A stretch of DNA of 64,000 bases from CAZKHG01 sp964552655 (GCA_964552655.1 CAZKHG010000001.1:139447-203446); one strand, 5' to 3'. Numbered from the stretch's first letter, positions 17,472-27,304 are shown. Numbers and translations: made by a program. Notes: generated by a model from the letters alone, not told the origin.

Positions 17472-18629
17472 ATGCTACCATTCCAGAAATTACTTTTCTC
17501 CATCGCTCTGATTCTGCTACTGATCTCATGCAGTAATAAAAATTCTGTTAAGATTACCATTGAAACAACCAGTACGGCCAAAAATATCGTTTACCTTGAA
17601 AAGCTGAGTTTTGCCAAATCAGCAGTTATAGATTCTGCAAAAATATCAAAGGGTACCGATAGGGTAACTTTTAAAGTTAAGGAGGTTTTTGAGCCTACAT
17701 TCTTTATAATAAATTTTAAAGGGAAAGGTGCAATAACGTTGCTTGCAGAGGATCAAGAGGAGATAAACGTTAAAATTAACACCGATAAAATCCTGGAATA
17801 TCAGGTGGAGGGATCAAAAGGATCATTGCTTACCCGGGATTTAACGGTTACATTGGCCCGCACCACCAGTAAACTTGATTCTTTAAATCGCCTTTTTATT
17901 ACTTTAAAAGATGAAAATGCAAGAAATTCTATTAACCGGCAATATGCAGCAACAATAGATTCTCAAAGGGCATATAGCAGCCGTTTTATATGGGCTAATG
18001 CCATGTCCAGGGCAAGTGTTATGGCTCTTTATCAGAAGTTTGATAATGACAACTACGTTTTCGACCGATCGGAGGACCTGATCCTTTTTAAAACGGTTGC
18101 CTCATCGCTTAAAGCCTTGTATCCCAATTCTGATTATACAAAAGGGATGATTGCTGATATTGGCAGGATGCAAAATTTGCTGAGCAAAATCAACATTCAG
18201 AATTTTATTAAAGGGGTTGAGCCGGCTATTCCGGATATTAAGCTCCCTAATCCCAATGGCGATACCATTAAACTATCTTCGCTCAAAGGGAAAGTGGTCC
18301 TGCTCGATTTTTGGGCATCATGGAACCAGACTAGTTTGCTTGACAACCGGGAACTTCTGAACACTTACAAGCTATTCAAATCGAAAGGGTTTGAGGTTTA
18401 CCAGGTTTCCCTGGATCAGAACCGGGATGACTGGGTAAATGCCATAGAATCTGCCGGGTTGCCATGGATTAATGTTTCATCGTTAACCCCAAATGCTAAC
18501 ATTGCTGCGATGACATACAATGTTACCCAGCTGCCGGCAAACTATCTGATTGGCCGGGATCACACCATTATCGGCAAAAATCTTTATGGTCAGGAATTAA
18601 TACAAAAGTTGAAGGAATTACTGAAATAA
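17472..18629 (+). CDS. TlpA-like lipoprotein with degenerate redox site
   Basis: A 385-residue lipoprotein: signal peptide with lipobox LLLISC, a DUF4369-like beta domain (about residues 25-110), a helical middle, and a C-terminal AhpC/TlpA thioredoxin fold beginning near IPDIKLPNPNGD. The canonical WCxxC is replaced by WASWNQTSLLDNREL, so no redox-active cysteine pair remains. The cis-Pro loop (QLPANY) is kept. The fold is therefore probably structural, binding or non-redox. It follows a CSSC-containing paralogue and may share a transcript with the LpxH-like gene 9 bases downstream. Confidence 0.82.
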   Translation: MLPFQKLLFSIALILLLISCSNKNSVKITIETTSTAKNIVYLEKLSFAKSAVIDSAKISKGTDRVTFKVKEVFEPTFFIINFKGKGAITLLAEDQEEINVKINTDKILEYQVEGSKGSLLTRDLTVTLARTTSKLDSLNRLFITLKDENARNSINRQYAATIDSQRAYSSRFIWANAMSRASVMALYQKFDNDNYVFDRSEDLILFKTVASSLKALYPNSDYTKGMIADIGRMQNLLSKINIQNFIKGVEPAIPDIKLPNPNGDTIKLSSLKGKVVLLDFWASWNQTSLLDNRELLNTYKLFKSKGFEVYQVSLDQNRDDWVNAIESAGLPWINVSSLTPNANIAAMTYNVTQLPANYLIGRDHTIIGKNLYGQELIQKLKELLK

Positions 18630-18638
18630 TTAACTTAA

Positions 18639-19445
18639 ACGATCATCAACAGCGATACTGAAAATAGCAGCAGCAAAAAAATCTATTTTGCTTCGGATCT
18701 TCACCTGGGGTTACCAACGCTCAAAGAGAGTTTGCCCCGGGAGAAACTGTTTGTCGATTGGCTTAACACGATAAAACATGATACCGCTGAACTTTACCTG
18801 TTAGGAGATATCTTCGATTTTTGGTTTGAGTACCGCAGGGTTGTTCCAAAGGGTTATGTCAGGTTTCTGGGTAAAATAGCCGAATTCACTGATGCCGGTA
18901 TTCCGGTTCATTTCTTTTCCGGAAATCACGATGTCTGGATGTTCGATTATTTTCCAAAAGAGCTGAATGTTTCAGTGCATCACACACCTCAAGTAAAGGA
19001 TCTGCTTGGTAAAAAATTTTACCTGGCACATGGCGATGGACTTGGCCCTGGCGATACAGCCTACAAGCTCATGAAATCAATATTTAAAAGTCCAACCCTT
19101 CAATGGCTTTTTGCCAAGCTTCACCCCAACTTCTCCCTGTGGTTTGGGAATCAGTGGTCGGTAAGCAGTCGTTATTCCAAGGAGATCACGCACATATTCA
19201 GAGGTGAAGAGGAGCTGATTACCCGCTTTACAAGAATTGAACTTCAAAAAAATTATTTTGATTTTTTCATATTTGGCCACTGGCATTCTCCCATAATATA
19301 CCCCTTGAACCAGAATTCTAACCTGGTAATTCTGGGGGATTGGCTTGTGAACAACACCTATTCTGTTTGGGACGGGAGCTCATTTAAACTCATGAAGTTC
19401 AGCCAACAAGCCGAGGATATGGTAATCGCCCAGAAGAATTATTAG
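18639..19445 (+). CDS. lpxH: UDP-2,3-diacylglucosamine diphosphatase-like metallophosphatase, start codon unclear
   Basis: A calcineurin-like phosphoesterase of the LpxH group, which removes UMP from UDP-2,3-diacylglucosamine in lipid A synthesis at the inner membrane. All metal motifs are readable: SDLHLG (codons from 18693), GDIFDFW, SGNHD, AHGDG and GHWHSP. The open frame runs from a stop at 18636-18638, but between there and SDLHLG there is no ATG, GTG, TTG or CTG in frame. The first ordinary start (TTG, 18732) would delete the first metal motif. A rare start (ATC at 18642, 18645 or 18681) or an indel in the A7 run at 18675-18681 is needed. The 5' end given here is only the limit of the frame. 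Confidence 0.75.
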   Translation, partial: TIINSDTENSSSKKIYFASDLHLGLPTLKESLPREKLFVDWLNTIKHDTAELYLLGDIFDFWFEYRRVVPKGYVRFLGKIAEFTDAGIPVHFFSGNHDVWMFDYFPKELNVSVHHTPQVKDLLGKKFYLAHGDGLGPGDTAYKLMKSIFKSPTLQWLFAKLHPNFSLWFGNQWSVSSRYSKEITHIFRGEEELITRFTRIELQKNYFDFFIFGHWHSPIIYPLNQNSNLVILGDWLVNNTYSVWDGSSFKLMKFSQQAEDMVIAQKNY

Positions 19446-19531
19446 TTTTTTTAAACCGATTAGGTTAATTCTCCGTTTATTGTTAATTTTATTCAGTTCA
19501 ATCAAACAGACTTTGATTTTTCTGATATCAA

Positions 19532-20122
19532 ATGAATTTTCTAGCCCATTTATACCTTTCTGGTGAGAATATCGAAATTCGATTGGGTAATTTTATTGGC
19601 GATTATGTAAAAGGGAAAAAACTTGAGGGGTACAGCGATAATATTAAGAAAGGGATTATAATTCATCGGGCAATTGATACTTTTACCGATCAACACCCTT
19701 CTACAAGGGCATGCACAAAACTTTTGCAACCTGGTTATGGGAAATATTCTGGGGTAATTGTAGATATTTTTTATGACCATTTTCTGGCAAAGAACTGGAG
19801 CAAATACTCAAAGGTTGACCTAAAATCCTACTCGAAAACCTTTTACCATCAGATGGTCCAAAAATCAAATCTGTTGCCTGCTTCAGTCAGGAGGTTTTTA
19901 CCATACATGATCCACAGCGACAGGCTATACAGCTACCGAACCATTGATGGGCTAAAGCAAGCAATTGATATTATGAGTTCGGTATCTACTCTTCCTGCCA
20001 ATTCGGAATTTGGGATTCAGGTACTGAAGGATAACTACCCCTTTTACAATGATCATTTCCACCTATTTTTTGATCAAATCATTGATTATATCGCCCAGGA
20101 ATACCAGATAAAAATCAAATAA
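19532..20122 (+). CDS. acpH: Acyl carrier protein phosphodiesterase-like protein (DUF479)
   Basis: A 196-residue protein of the AcpH/DUF479 family: N-terminal MNFLAHLYLSG, then GNFIGDYVKG, GIIIHRAIDTFTDQHP and DIFYDHFLAKNW, which hold the His/Asp residues of an HD-like metal site. AcpH in Escherichia coli removes the 4'-phosphopantetheine group of acyl carrier protein; many family members are uncharacterised, so the exact substrate is inferred. ATG start. Convergent with rodA, with an 11-base gap. Confidence 0.85.
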   Translation: MNFLAHLYLSGENIEIRLGNFIGDYVKGKKLEGYSDNIKKGIIIHRAIDTFTDQHPSTRACTKLLQPGYGKYSGVIVDIFYDHFLAKNWSKYSKVDLKSYSKTFYHQMVQKSNLLPASVRRFLPYMIHSDRLYSYRTIDGLKQAIDIMSSVSTLPANSEFGIQVLKDNYPFYNDHFHLFFDQIIDYIAQEYQIKIK

Positions 20123-20133
20123 GCTAAACCTAA

Positions 20134-21549
20134 TTAACCTAAACGGGTTGAATCCAGCTTGAGGAAGATAAATAGGAGGATGGTGAATGCCCATAACGAA
20201 GAGCCCCCGTAGCTGAAAAAAGGCAGGGGTATTCCAATAACCGGGAAAAGGCCAATGGTCATGCCAATATTCACTACAATATGGAAAAAGAGAATTGATA
20301 CTACACCGTAGCCGTAAATTCTGGCAAAGGCTTCGCGTTGCCGTTCGGCCAGTACAATCAACCGTAAAAGTAAAGTTAAGAATAAAATCAGCACAATCGT
20401 TGAACCAACAAAGCCCCACTCCTCGCCTACCGTACAGAAAATAAAATCAGTGCTCTGTTCTGGCACAAAGTTAAACTTGGTTTGGGTTCCATTCAGGAAA
20501 CCTTTTCCTAGCAACCCACCCGAACCTATTGCAATTTTTGATTGGTTGACATTATAGCCCCATCCCAGAGGATCGGCTTCAATGCCTAATAAATCGTTAA
20601 TCCGGCGTTGATGGTGAACATCTAACACCCGATGAAAAACATAATCAACGGAAAAACTGAAAGTTACAGTAGTAATCAAAAACAAAATGAGGTAGTATAT
20701 CTTCACCATCCTGTTAAAATATGCAAACCCAATGGCAATGGGAATCCCAACTCCAATTGGGATTAGCAGCATTAAGTAGGGTGATATTTTAAAACCAAGC
20801 AGCTGGGATGAAGCATAAAGGATTAAGCTCAGGCCCACCACACCAAGGGAAAACCTGAACGCATCACGCAGCCTGCCACCTAGGATAGTATAAAGCAGCA
20901 TGGTTATACCAAAAAGCAAAATCAATATAGTTAGCTTGCTAAAGATTAGCACCATGATGAATAGTGCAATGAGAAAAAAGAAGAAAGCCAAAAGCCAACC
21001 CGAGATCCCTTCACGGTAAAAAACCAGAATCAGAGAACTAAAAACCAAGGCTGAACCAGTATCATTCTGCAAAAGAATAATTGAGATGGGTAAAAGGGTA
21101 ACTAAACCGACCTTAAGCAATGATTTGAACTGGGATATTTTAAAACCATACGTACTGATTATCTTTGCCAAAGCTAGCACAGTGGCAAATTTTGCAAATT
21201 CCGCAGGTTGAATACCAAACTGGCCAAAATGTATCCACGATTTTGAAGCATGAACTTCCCTGCCAATGAAAAGAGCAGCAATTAACAATATTATTGTTAT
21301 CGCATAGAAAAAATGCGCGAAAACAAAATAGAATCTGCTGTCAATAAGAAGAATAATAAAAGCCAGAATTAATCCAAAAATTATCCAGATCATCTGCATG
21401 CCATATCTCTGGGTAAAATCTAATATACTGCTGTGCTCATCGCTATAAACAGCAGCATAAATGTTAAGCCACCCCAAGAAAACAAGGGTTAGGTAAATGA
21501 AGACCGTGAACCAGTCCAAATTACTCCATATTTTTATGCTTCTTTGCAC
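20134..21549 (-). CDS. rodA: RodA, SEDS peptidoglycan glycosyltransferase of the elongasome
   Basis: A 471-residue polytopic SEDS protein that polymerises glycan strands during cell elongation together with PBP2. SEDS signatures are seen: HFGQFGIQPAEFAK, LLQNDTGSALVF, IAIGSGGLLGKG, QSTDFIFCTVGEEWGFVG and PLPFFSYGGSS. It is longer than E. coli RodA (370 residues) because of an extra hydrophobic stretch in the middle (about residues 180-300). The start is GTG at 21549, overlapping the end of mrdA by 29 bases, consistent with translational coupling. Confidence 0.93.
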   Translation of the reverse strand: MQRSIKIWSNLDWFTVFIYLTLVFLGWLNIYAAVYSDEHSSILDFTQRYGMQMIWIIFGLILAFIILLIDSRFYFVFAHFFYAITIILLIAALFIGREVHASKSWIHFGQFGIQPAEFAKFATVLALAKIISTYGFKISQFKSLLKVGLVTLLPISIILLQNDTGSALVFSSLILVFYREGISGWLLAFFFFLIALFIMVLIFSKLTILILLFGITMLLYTILGGRLRDAFRFSLGVVGLSLILYASSQLLGFKISPYLMLLIPIGVGIPIAIGFAYFNRMVKIYYLILFLITTVTFSFSVDYVFHRVLDVHHQRRINDLLGIEADPLGWGYNVNQSKIAIGSGGLLGKGFLNGTQTKFNFVPEQSTDFIFCTVGEEWGFVGSTIVLILFLTLLLRLIVLAERQREAFARIYGYGVVSILFFHIVVNIGMTIGLFPVIGIPLPFFSYGGSSLWAFTILLFIFLKLDSTRLG

Positions 21550-23377
21550 GACGATCTAATAGTTTTGCATCTAGTATATATTTTTCCAGCCACGGGCGGG
21601 AAATTGTATCCGTAAGGTATTTCTCGATCATCAAGCTGGCTATGGGAGCCGCCCAGGTTGCACCGAAACCTGCGTTCTCAACATAAACAGCCATTGCAAT
21701 TCGAGGGTTATCCTTTGGGGCAAACGCAATAAAGACAGAATGGTCTTCGCCATGGGGATTTTGAGAGGTTCCTGTCTTACCACAAACCTCAATATTTGGA
21801 ATGGCCGCAATTCTGGCAGTGCTCCCACTCCCTGCGGGTCCATTTACTGCTAAATCCATGCCCTCAACAATATAAGAGAACCATGTTGAATCGATGGTAG
21901 TGCTATGGCTCACCTTAAACCGTGGATCAATATCCGTTTCACCCTTTATTTCTTTTATAATGTGAGGGGTAAAATAGTATCCTCTGTTGGCAATAGTTGT
22001 TGCCAGGTTGGCCATTTGCAATGGAGTTGTACCAAGTTCACCTTGTCCTATCGCAAGGGAAATGATTGTTAATGAATTCCATCCCCCTTTCCTGAAATAC
22101 CTGTCATAGAAATTGATTGAGGGGACCAACCCTCTTAATTCATTGGGGAGATCGATATTGAGCTTATTGCCATACCCAAAAGATTCTACATGGTCTTTCC
22201 AAACTGTAAAACCTTTCTCAACCGATTTATAATCAGGATCGTCAATTATATTCCTGAATACGTAACAGAAATAGGTGTTGCATGAGTTCTGGATTGCCTG
22301 AATCAGGGTTAAGGGCGAAGGGTGTATATGACAACCCACACCCCGGCCAATGGGATATCTGCCACTGCAACCATATCGTGTGGTTGGATAAACAACCCCT
22401 TCCTGCAACCCAATCAAGGCGTTAACAACCTTAAAGGTGGAACCGGGAGGGTAAAGCGCCATTAATGCCCGGTTAAAAATGGGCTTAAGGGTATCATTCT
22501 GCAGAATCTTAAAATTCTCCGTTCTATTTCTTCCAACCAGGAGCTCGGGATCGTAAGCTGGGCTTGAAACCATGGCAAGAACTTCGCCTGTTGATGGTTC
22601 TATGGCAACTACGCTACCTATTTTGTTTTTCATTAATTGCTCGCCATACTCCTGCAAACCGGCATCAATAGTTGTAACAATATTTTTCCCTACCACAGCT
22701 ACAGAATCGTATTTCCCATCCTCATAAGAGCCTTTAATCCTATTATGAACATCAACCAGGTAAATATTAACCCCCTTCTTCCCTCTTAATTCCTCTTCAT
22801 ACGACTTTTCAATTCCATTGATACCAATATAATCGCCCATTTGGTAGTATGAGTCCTTTTTAATAAGCTGATCGTCAACCTCACCCACATAACCCAATAA
22901 ATGGGCGGCAAACTCCCCCGGGTAAGTTCTTAGCGTTCTGGGTTGCACCTCAAATCCTGAAAACTTGAATAGTTTTTCCTGAAACCTGGCGTAAACATCA
23001 GCCGGTAGCTGTTTTATTAAAATTGAGGGTTTGTATGTTGAATAAGCTTTTGCCTGCTTTAATCCCAGTTTAAGTTGTTCGGTGGATATACCCAGTATCT
23101 GACAAAACTCTATTGTATCAAAAGCCTCAACTTGCCTGGGGATTACCAGAATATCATAAGCCGCCTGGTTATACACCAGCAATTTGCCGTTGCGGTCGAA
23201 AATTAAACCCCGGGCGGGGTATTGAGGTATATACCTTAGAACATTGTTGCTGGCTGATAATTTATAAGACTGATTTACCACCTGAAGCGTGAACAGCTTA
23301 ATAATTATCACAATAAAGACAACCAGTATTATTGCTGATATGATATACTTTTTATCGGTTGTGATATTCAGCTGCAC
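21521..23377 (-). CDS. mrdA: Penicillin-binding protein 2 (elongation transpeptidase)
   Basis: A 618-residue class B PBP: an N-terminal membrane anchor (about residues 10-32), a pedestal/dimerisation region with IPQYPARGLIFDRNGKLL, and a transpeptidase domain. The active-site motifs are PPGSTFK (SxxK), SCN (SxN, in NSCNTYF) and KTGTS (KTG). It cross-links peptidoglycan during elongation, partnered with RodA encoded just downstream. The start is GTG at 23377, 9 bases after mreD. Confidence 0.95.
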   Translation of the reverse strand: MQLNITTDKKYIISAIILVVFIVIIIKLFTLQVVNQSYKLSASNNVLRYIPQYPARGLIFDRNGKLLVYNQAAYDILVIPRQVEAFDTIEFCQILGISTEQLKLGLKQAKAYSTYKPSILIKQLPADVYARFQEKLFKFSGFEVQPRTLRTYPGEFAAHLLGYVGEVDDQLIKKDSYYQMGDYIGINGIEKSYEEELRGKKGVNIYLVDVHNRIKGSYEDGKYDSVAVVGKNIVTTIDAGLQEYGEQLMKNKIGSVVAIEPSTGEVLAMVSSPAYDPELLVGRNRTENFKILQNDTLKPIFNRALMALYPPGSTFKVVNALIGLQEGVVYPTTRYGCSGRYPIGRGVGCHIHPSPLTLIQAIQNSCNTYFCYVFRNIIDDPDYKSVEKGFTVWKDHVESFGYGNKLNIDLPNELRGLVPSINFYDRYFRKGGWNSLTIISLAIGQGELGTTPLQMANLATTIANRGYYFTPHIIKEIKGETDIDPRFKVSHSTTIDSTWFSYIVEGMDLAVNGPAGSGSTARIAAIPNIEVCGKTGTSQNPHGEDHSVFIAFAPKDNPRIAMAVYVENAGFGATWAAPIASLMIEKYLTDTISRPWLEKYILDAKLLDRRAKKHKNME

Positions 23378-23386
23378 AAAATTGTA

Positions 23387-23893
23387 TTATTTGTTGAACA
23401 TAAAAAACTGGCTGATCAGGATAAAGATAAATGTTATAAGGGAACTTAGGATCACTCTGGTTAGAGTTATAAAAAAGTGATGAAAAGTGAAAGCTTCTAA
23501 GTAAAATAGAGCCAGGTGATGAAATACTACCAAAATTATTGAATACCTCACAAACCAATCAATTCCGTTGGCATTGATATTCGGGGAGCTGGTTTTATCG
23601 GTATTCTCACTTGTAGATATTGCCGATATAACATAAGGTCTTACAAAGGCTAAAAAAAGTGTGGCCGAAGAGTGCATCCCAAGAGTGTTTGTGAAGGCAT
23701 CCATGGTCAACCCGGTTAGAAACCCCAAAACCAGTAACAACCAACCGGGTGTATCAAATGGAAGTAGTATGATGAAAAGGATATAAATGAAAGGGTTAAT
23801 ATAACCCCCAAGGTTAATATTATTAAGAACCAGGAGTTGTAGTGCAAAGAACACTACAAACATCACAATATATTTAATAATCCCTTTATTCAT
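23387..23893 (-). CDS. mreD: Rod shape-determining protein MreD
   Basis: A 168-residue integral membrane protein with five or six hydrophobic segments. Recognised mainly by position between mreC and mrdA and by the LGFLTGLTMDAFTNTLGMHSSATLFLAFVRP region characteristic of Bacteroidetes MreD. It joins the MreBCD-PBP2-RodA elongation complex. The ATG at 23893 overlaps the mreC stop by 8 bases; a longer frame to 23932 lies inside mreC and is less likely. Confidence 0.9.
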   Translation of the reverse strand: MNKGIIKYIVMFVVFFALQLLVLNNINLGGYINPFIYILFIILLPFDTPGWLLLVLGFLTGLTMDAFTNTLGMHSSATLFLAFVRPYVISAISTSENTDKTSSPNINANGIDWFVRYSIILVVFHHLALFYLEAFTFHHFFITLTRVILSSLITFIFILISQFFMFNK

Positions 23894-24713
23894 TAACGTT
23901 TCTCTTTTCCAACTCTTTTCTTTCCTTTGCACTAAAAGATCTTACAACATGGATATAATCGATTCGCTTGAAATCGGAAAGCATTTTAACCCTGATTTCA
24001 TAAAAACTTCCCCCCTTAAGGTTAAACGATTCTATCAACCCCAGCGGGATATTTGCAGGGAAAATATCAGAAAAACCGCTGGTTACAATTGTATCACCCA
24101 CCGAAAGGTTCACATGTTGAGGTATTTCGGTAAGCACCAGCTCCTGGTAATTTAACCCATCCCAGTGAATTGACCCAAATGTATTGCTTTTTTTATGCTT
24201 TGCCGATATCTTTAAATCGGTATTCAGGAGCGAAATGGCAGTTGAAAAATTTCTGGAAACAGAAGCCACAACCCCAACTACGCCATCCCCTGCAATCAGC
24301 CCCATCTCTCGCTCAACACCATCATTTGAACCAATATCAATGGTAATAAAATTATGCTGAGTATTGGTGGAATTATTTATTACCCTGGCGGGTATGAATA
24401 GATATTTCTTACCTGCAATGGAGTCGATAGTAGCAGAGCGATTGAAACTTAACTGAAGTTTGAGCGCAGCCAGCTGATTTAACAGATTTACATTTTCTTT
24501 TGCCAGCTGTATATTGGTTTCCCTCAGGTGAAAGTATTGGGTTACATTCTTAACCCTTTTTTCAATTATTCCACTTATGGTATAGGCAAATCTCCCAAAG
24601 TTGGCTTTTTGAAAATAGTTATAATTAACCAAAAGAGAAATTGAAAAAATCTCCAAAAGGATAAAAAAGATTAAAAACTGAAACCTCTCAAGAAATCGAA
24701 GAAGGGTGTTCAT
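23886..24713 (-). CDS. mreC: Rod shape-determining protein MreC
   Basis: A 275-residue bitopic protein: a cytoplasmic N-terminus, one membrane helix (about residues 11-30), a coiled-coil segment (about 65-90), and the periplasmic two-lobed beta domain with GVVGVVASVSRNFSTAISLLN and GDTIVTSGFSDIFPANIPLG. It links MreB filaments to PBP2 outside the membrane. ATG start, 21 bases after mreB. Confidence 0.94.
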   Translation of the reverse strand: MNTLLRFLERFQFLIFFILLEIFSISLLVNYNYFQKANFGRFAYTISGIIEKRVKNVTQYFHLRETNIQLAKENVNLLNQLAALKLQLSFNRSATIDSIAGKKYLFIPARVINNSTNTQHNFITIDIGSNDGVEREMGLIAGDGVVGVVASVSRNFSTAISLLNTDLKISAKHKKSNTFGSIHWDGLNYQELVLTEIPQHVNLSVGDTIVTSGFSDIFPANIPLGLIESFNLKGGSFYEIRVKMLSDFKRIDYIHVVRSFSAKERKELEKRNVNE

Positions 24714-24734
24714 TTTTTTACATTAAATGGCTCC

Positions 24735-25757
24735 TTATCTCATCAGGAATGGGAACTTATCCACGTTCTTAAGGGCAATACCTGTTCCGCGGGCAACAGC
24801 ATGCAATGGATCCTCGGCCACATGGAATGGAATATTGATTTTATCGGTTAGTCGTTTATCCAACCCCCGTAGCAAAGCGCCACCACCAGCAAGGTATATC
24901 CCCTTTTGAACAATATCAGCATAAAGTTCAGGTGGGGTTTGTTCCAAAACACCAAGAATGGCAGTCTCAACTTTCGATATTGATTTATCGAGGCAGTGGG
25001 CAATCTCCTGGTAGGAAACTGGCACTTCAATGGGCAATGCAGTCATCAGGTTAGGCCCTCTAACAATGAAATCAACCGGAGGGTTATCCAGGTCAGGCAA
25101 CGCGGAACCCACTCCAATTTTGATATCCTCGGCGGTTCTTTCCCCAATTTTAATGTTATGCTGATGTCTCATGTAGGCTTGAATATCCGCAGTAAATCCA
25201 TCCCCGGCAATACGGATAGATTTATTACATACAATCCCTCCAAGGGCAATCACGGCTATTTCAGTTGTACCGCCACCTATGTCAACAACCATGCTTCCTT
25301 CGGGGGCTTCAACATCTAACCCGATGCCCAGTGCAGCAGCCATTGGTTCATATATCATGTAAACATCCCTTCCCCCGGCATGCTCGGAGGAATCGCGAAC
25401 AGCCCTTACCTCCACCTCTGTGCTACCGCTGGGGATACAAACCACCATGCGCAGCGAAGGGGTGAAAAATTTGTTTTTTGAGTTGATCATCTTGATCATC
25501 CCCCTGATCATCTGCTCTGCTGCGTTAAAATCTGCAATAACACCGTCCCTTAAGGGTCTGATGGTTCTGATATTCTCATGCGTCTTACCGTGCATTTGCC
25601 TGGCGGTTTCACCAATGGCAATCAGCTTCCCCGTAAGGTGATCAATGGCAACTATTGATGGTTCGTCAACGACAACCTTATCGTTGTAAATAATAATTGT
25701 GTTTGCTGTTCCAAGGTCAATCGCCAGCTCCTGAGTGAAAAATGAAAAAATTCCCAT
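24735..25757 (-). CDS. mreB: Rod shape-determining actin homologue MreB
   Basis: A 340-residue cytoplasmic actin-fold ATPase that organises lateral wall synthesis. Diagnostic segments are AIDLGTANTIIIYN (phosphate 1), VVDIGGGTTEIAVIALGG (phosphate 2), YEPMAAALGIGLDV and LAGGGALLRGLDKRL (adenosine). ATG start. It follows purH by 20 bases and leads the mreCD-mrdA-rodA run, so the whole block is probably read from upstream of purH. Confidence 0.97.
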   Translation of the reverse strand: MGIFSFFTQELAIDLGTANTIIIYNDKVVVDEPSIVAIDHLTGKLIAIGETARQMHGKTHENIRTIRPLRDGVIADFNAAEQMIRGMIKMINSKNKFFTPSLRMVVCIPSGSTEVEVRAVRDSSEHAGGRDVYMIYEPMAAALGIGLDVEAPEGSMVVDIGGGTTEIAVIALGGIVCNKSIRIAGDGFTADIQAYMRHQHNIKIGERTAEDIKIGVGSALPDLDNPPVDFIVRGPNLMTALPIEVPVSYQEIAHCLDKSISKVETAILGVLEQTPPELYADIVQKGIYLAGGGALLRGLDKRLTDKINIPFHVAEDPLHAVARGTGIALKNVDKFPFLMR

Positions 25758-25777
25758 ATTGTAAGTTTAGTTTATTC

Positions 25778-27304
25778 TTAATGTTTAAAGTGCCGTACAC
25801 CTGTAAATACCATTGATAGGCCGTTTTTGTTGCAATAATCGATGCTTTCCTGGTCCTTAACCGAACCTCCGGGTTGAACAATAGCGGTTATGCCTGCCTG
25901 ATGGGCAATTTCAACGCTGTCTGCAAAAGGGAAAAAGGCATCGGAGGCTAAAACAGCACCGGATAAATCAAAATTAAAAGTCTTAGCCTTTTCAATGGAA
26001 TGTTTTAATGCATCAACCCTTGACGTTTGACCAACCCCGCTGGCAATAAGCTGCTCATTCTTGGCCAGCACAATGGCATTTGATTTTGAATGCTTTACAA
26101 TTTTATTGGCAAAAATCAAATCCCTGATTTCGGATTCTGTAGGTGACTTCTCGGTTACTGCTTTCATATCTTTACCTGATTCCATGCTGGCATCGCGCTC
26201 CTGAACAAGAATTCCGTTTAAAAGGGTGCGGTTAGTATATTTGGGCAGAACTGTTTTTTTATGAATCAGGATGATTCGGTTTTTCTTGCTGCAAAGTATT
26301 GGTAATGCTTCGTTGTGGTAACCGGGAGCTATAAGGACTTCAAAAAACAGCTTATTAATCTCTTCGGCTGTTGAGGGATCAATTATGCGATTCGAAACGA
26401 TTACTCCGCCAAATGCTGAAACCGGATCGCCAGCCAGCGCATCAACCCATGCCTGGGTTAAATTAGGCCTTGTAGCTAAACCACAGGCGTTATTATGCTT
26501 AAGTATGGCAATTGTGGTGTCGTCAAACTCGGAAATCAGGTTAACTGCAGCATCTATGTCCAGGAGGTTATTGTAAGATATTTCCTTACCATGAAGTTGC
26601 TCAAAAATTTCATCGAGATTTCCATAAAAAATTCCCTTTTGATGAGGGTTTTCGCCATACCTTAGCCTTTTTGCACCTAATACGCTTAATTTATATGATG
26701 AATCGGGCAGTTCGCCATTAAAATAATTGAAAATTGCAGTATCGTAATGTGAAGTAACTTCAAAAGCCTTAGCGGCGAACCTTCTTCTATTTTCTGTTGT
26801 AGTTGCCCCTCCGGAGATTTGTAATACTTCCAGAAGATCATCGTACTGATTTCGCGATGCAACAATTACGACGTCTTTGTAGTTTTTGGCAGCCGCTCTG
26901 ATCAGGGAAACACCGCCAATGTCAATTTTCTCTATTATTTCTGGATCAGGTGCTCCTGAGGCAACTGTTTCCTCGAATGGGTAAAGATCTACAATTACCA
27001 GGTCAATTTCGGGTATGCCATACTCCTGCAGCTGGTACTGGTCATTTTCATTATCACGGCGGGCAAGGATTCCCCCAAAAACTTTCGGGTGCAATGTTTT
27101 CACTCTCCCGCCAAGGATTGACGGGTAGGTTGTTAGCTCCTCAACCGATTCAGCCTTTACTCCTAAATCCTCAATAAATTTTAATGTTCCTCCGGTTGAA
27201 TATATGTGGACGTTTAATTTATCCAGTGTTTTTACAATTGCATCAAGCTTATCTTTGTGGTAAACTGAGATTAGTGCAGTCCTTATTTTTTTCAAACCGT
27301 TCAT
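25778..27304 (-). CDS. purH: Bifunctional AICAR formyltransferase / IMP cyclohydrolase
   Basis: A 508-residue enzyme that catalyses the last two steps of purine synthesis. The N-terminal IMP cyclohydrolase domain has ALISVYHK, YSTGGTLKFIED and GGRVKTLHPKVFGGIL. The C-terminal formyltransferase has RYGENPHQKG, LKHNNACGLA and SDAFFPFADSVE. ATG start. The 233 bases upstream of it hold no gene; a weak -7-like box CAATTTTG (minus strand, 27350-27357) is the only promoter candidate. Its position ahead of mreB couples purine and cell-wall genes. Confidence 0.96.
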   Translation of the reverse strand: MNGLKKIRTALISVYHKDKLDAIVKTLDKLNVHIYSTGGTLKFIEDLGVKAESVEELTTYPSILGGRVKTLHPKVFGGILARRDNENDQYQLQEYGIPEIDLVIVDLYPFEETVASGAPDPEIIEKIDIGGVSLIRAAAKNYKDVVIVASRNQYDDLLEVLQISGGATTTENRRRFAAKAFEVTSHYDTAIFNYFNGELPDSSYKLSVLGAKRLRYGENPHQKGIFYGNLDEIFEQLHGKEISYNNLLDIDAAVNLISEFDDTTIAILKHNNACGLATRPNLTQAWVDALAGDPVSAFGGVIVSNRIIDPSTAEEINKLFFEVLIAPGYHNEALPILCSKKNRIILIHKKTVLPKYTNRTLLNGILVQERDASMESGKDMKAVTEKSPTESEIRDLIFANKIVKHSKSNAIVLAKNEQLIASGVGQTSRVDALKHSIEKAKTFNFDLSGAVLASDAFFPFADSVEIAHQAGITAIVQPGGSVKDQESIDYCNKNGLSMVFTGVRHFKH

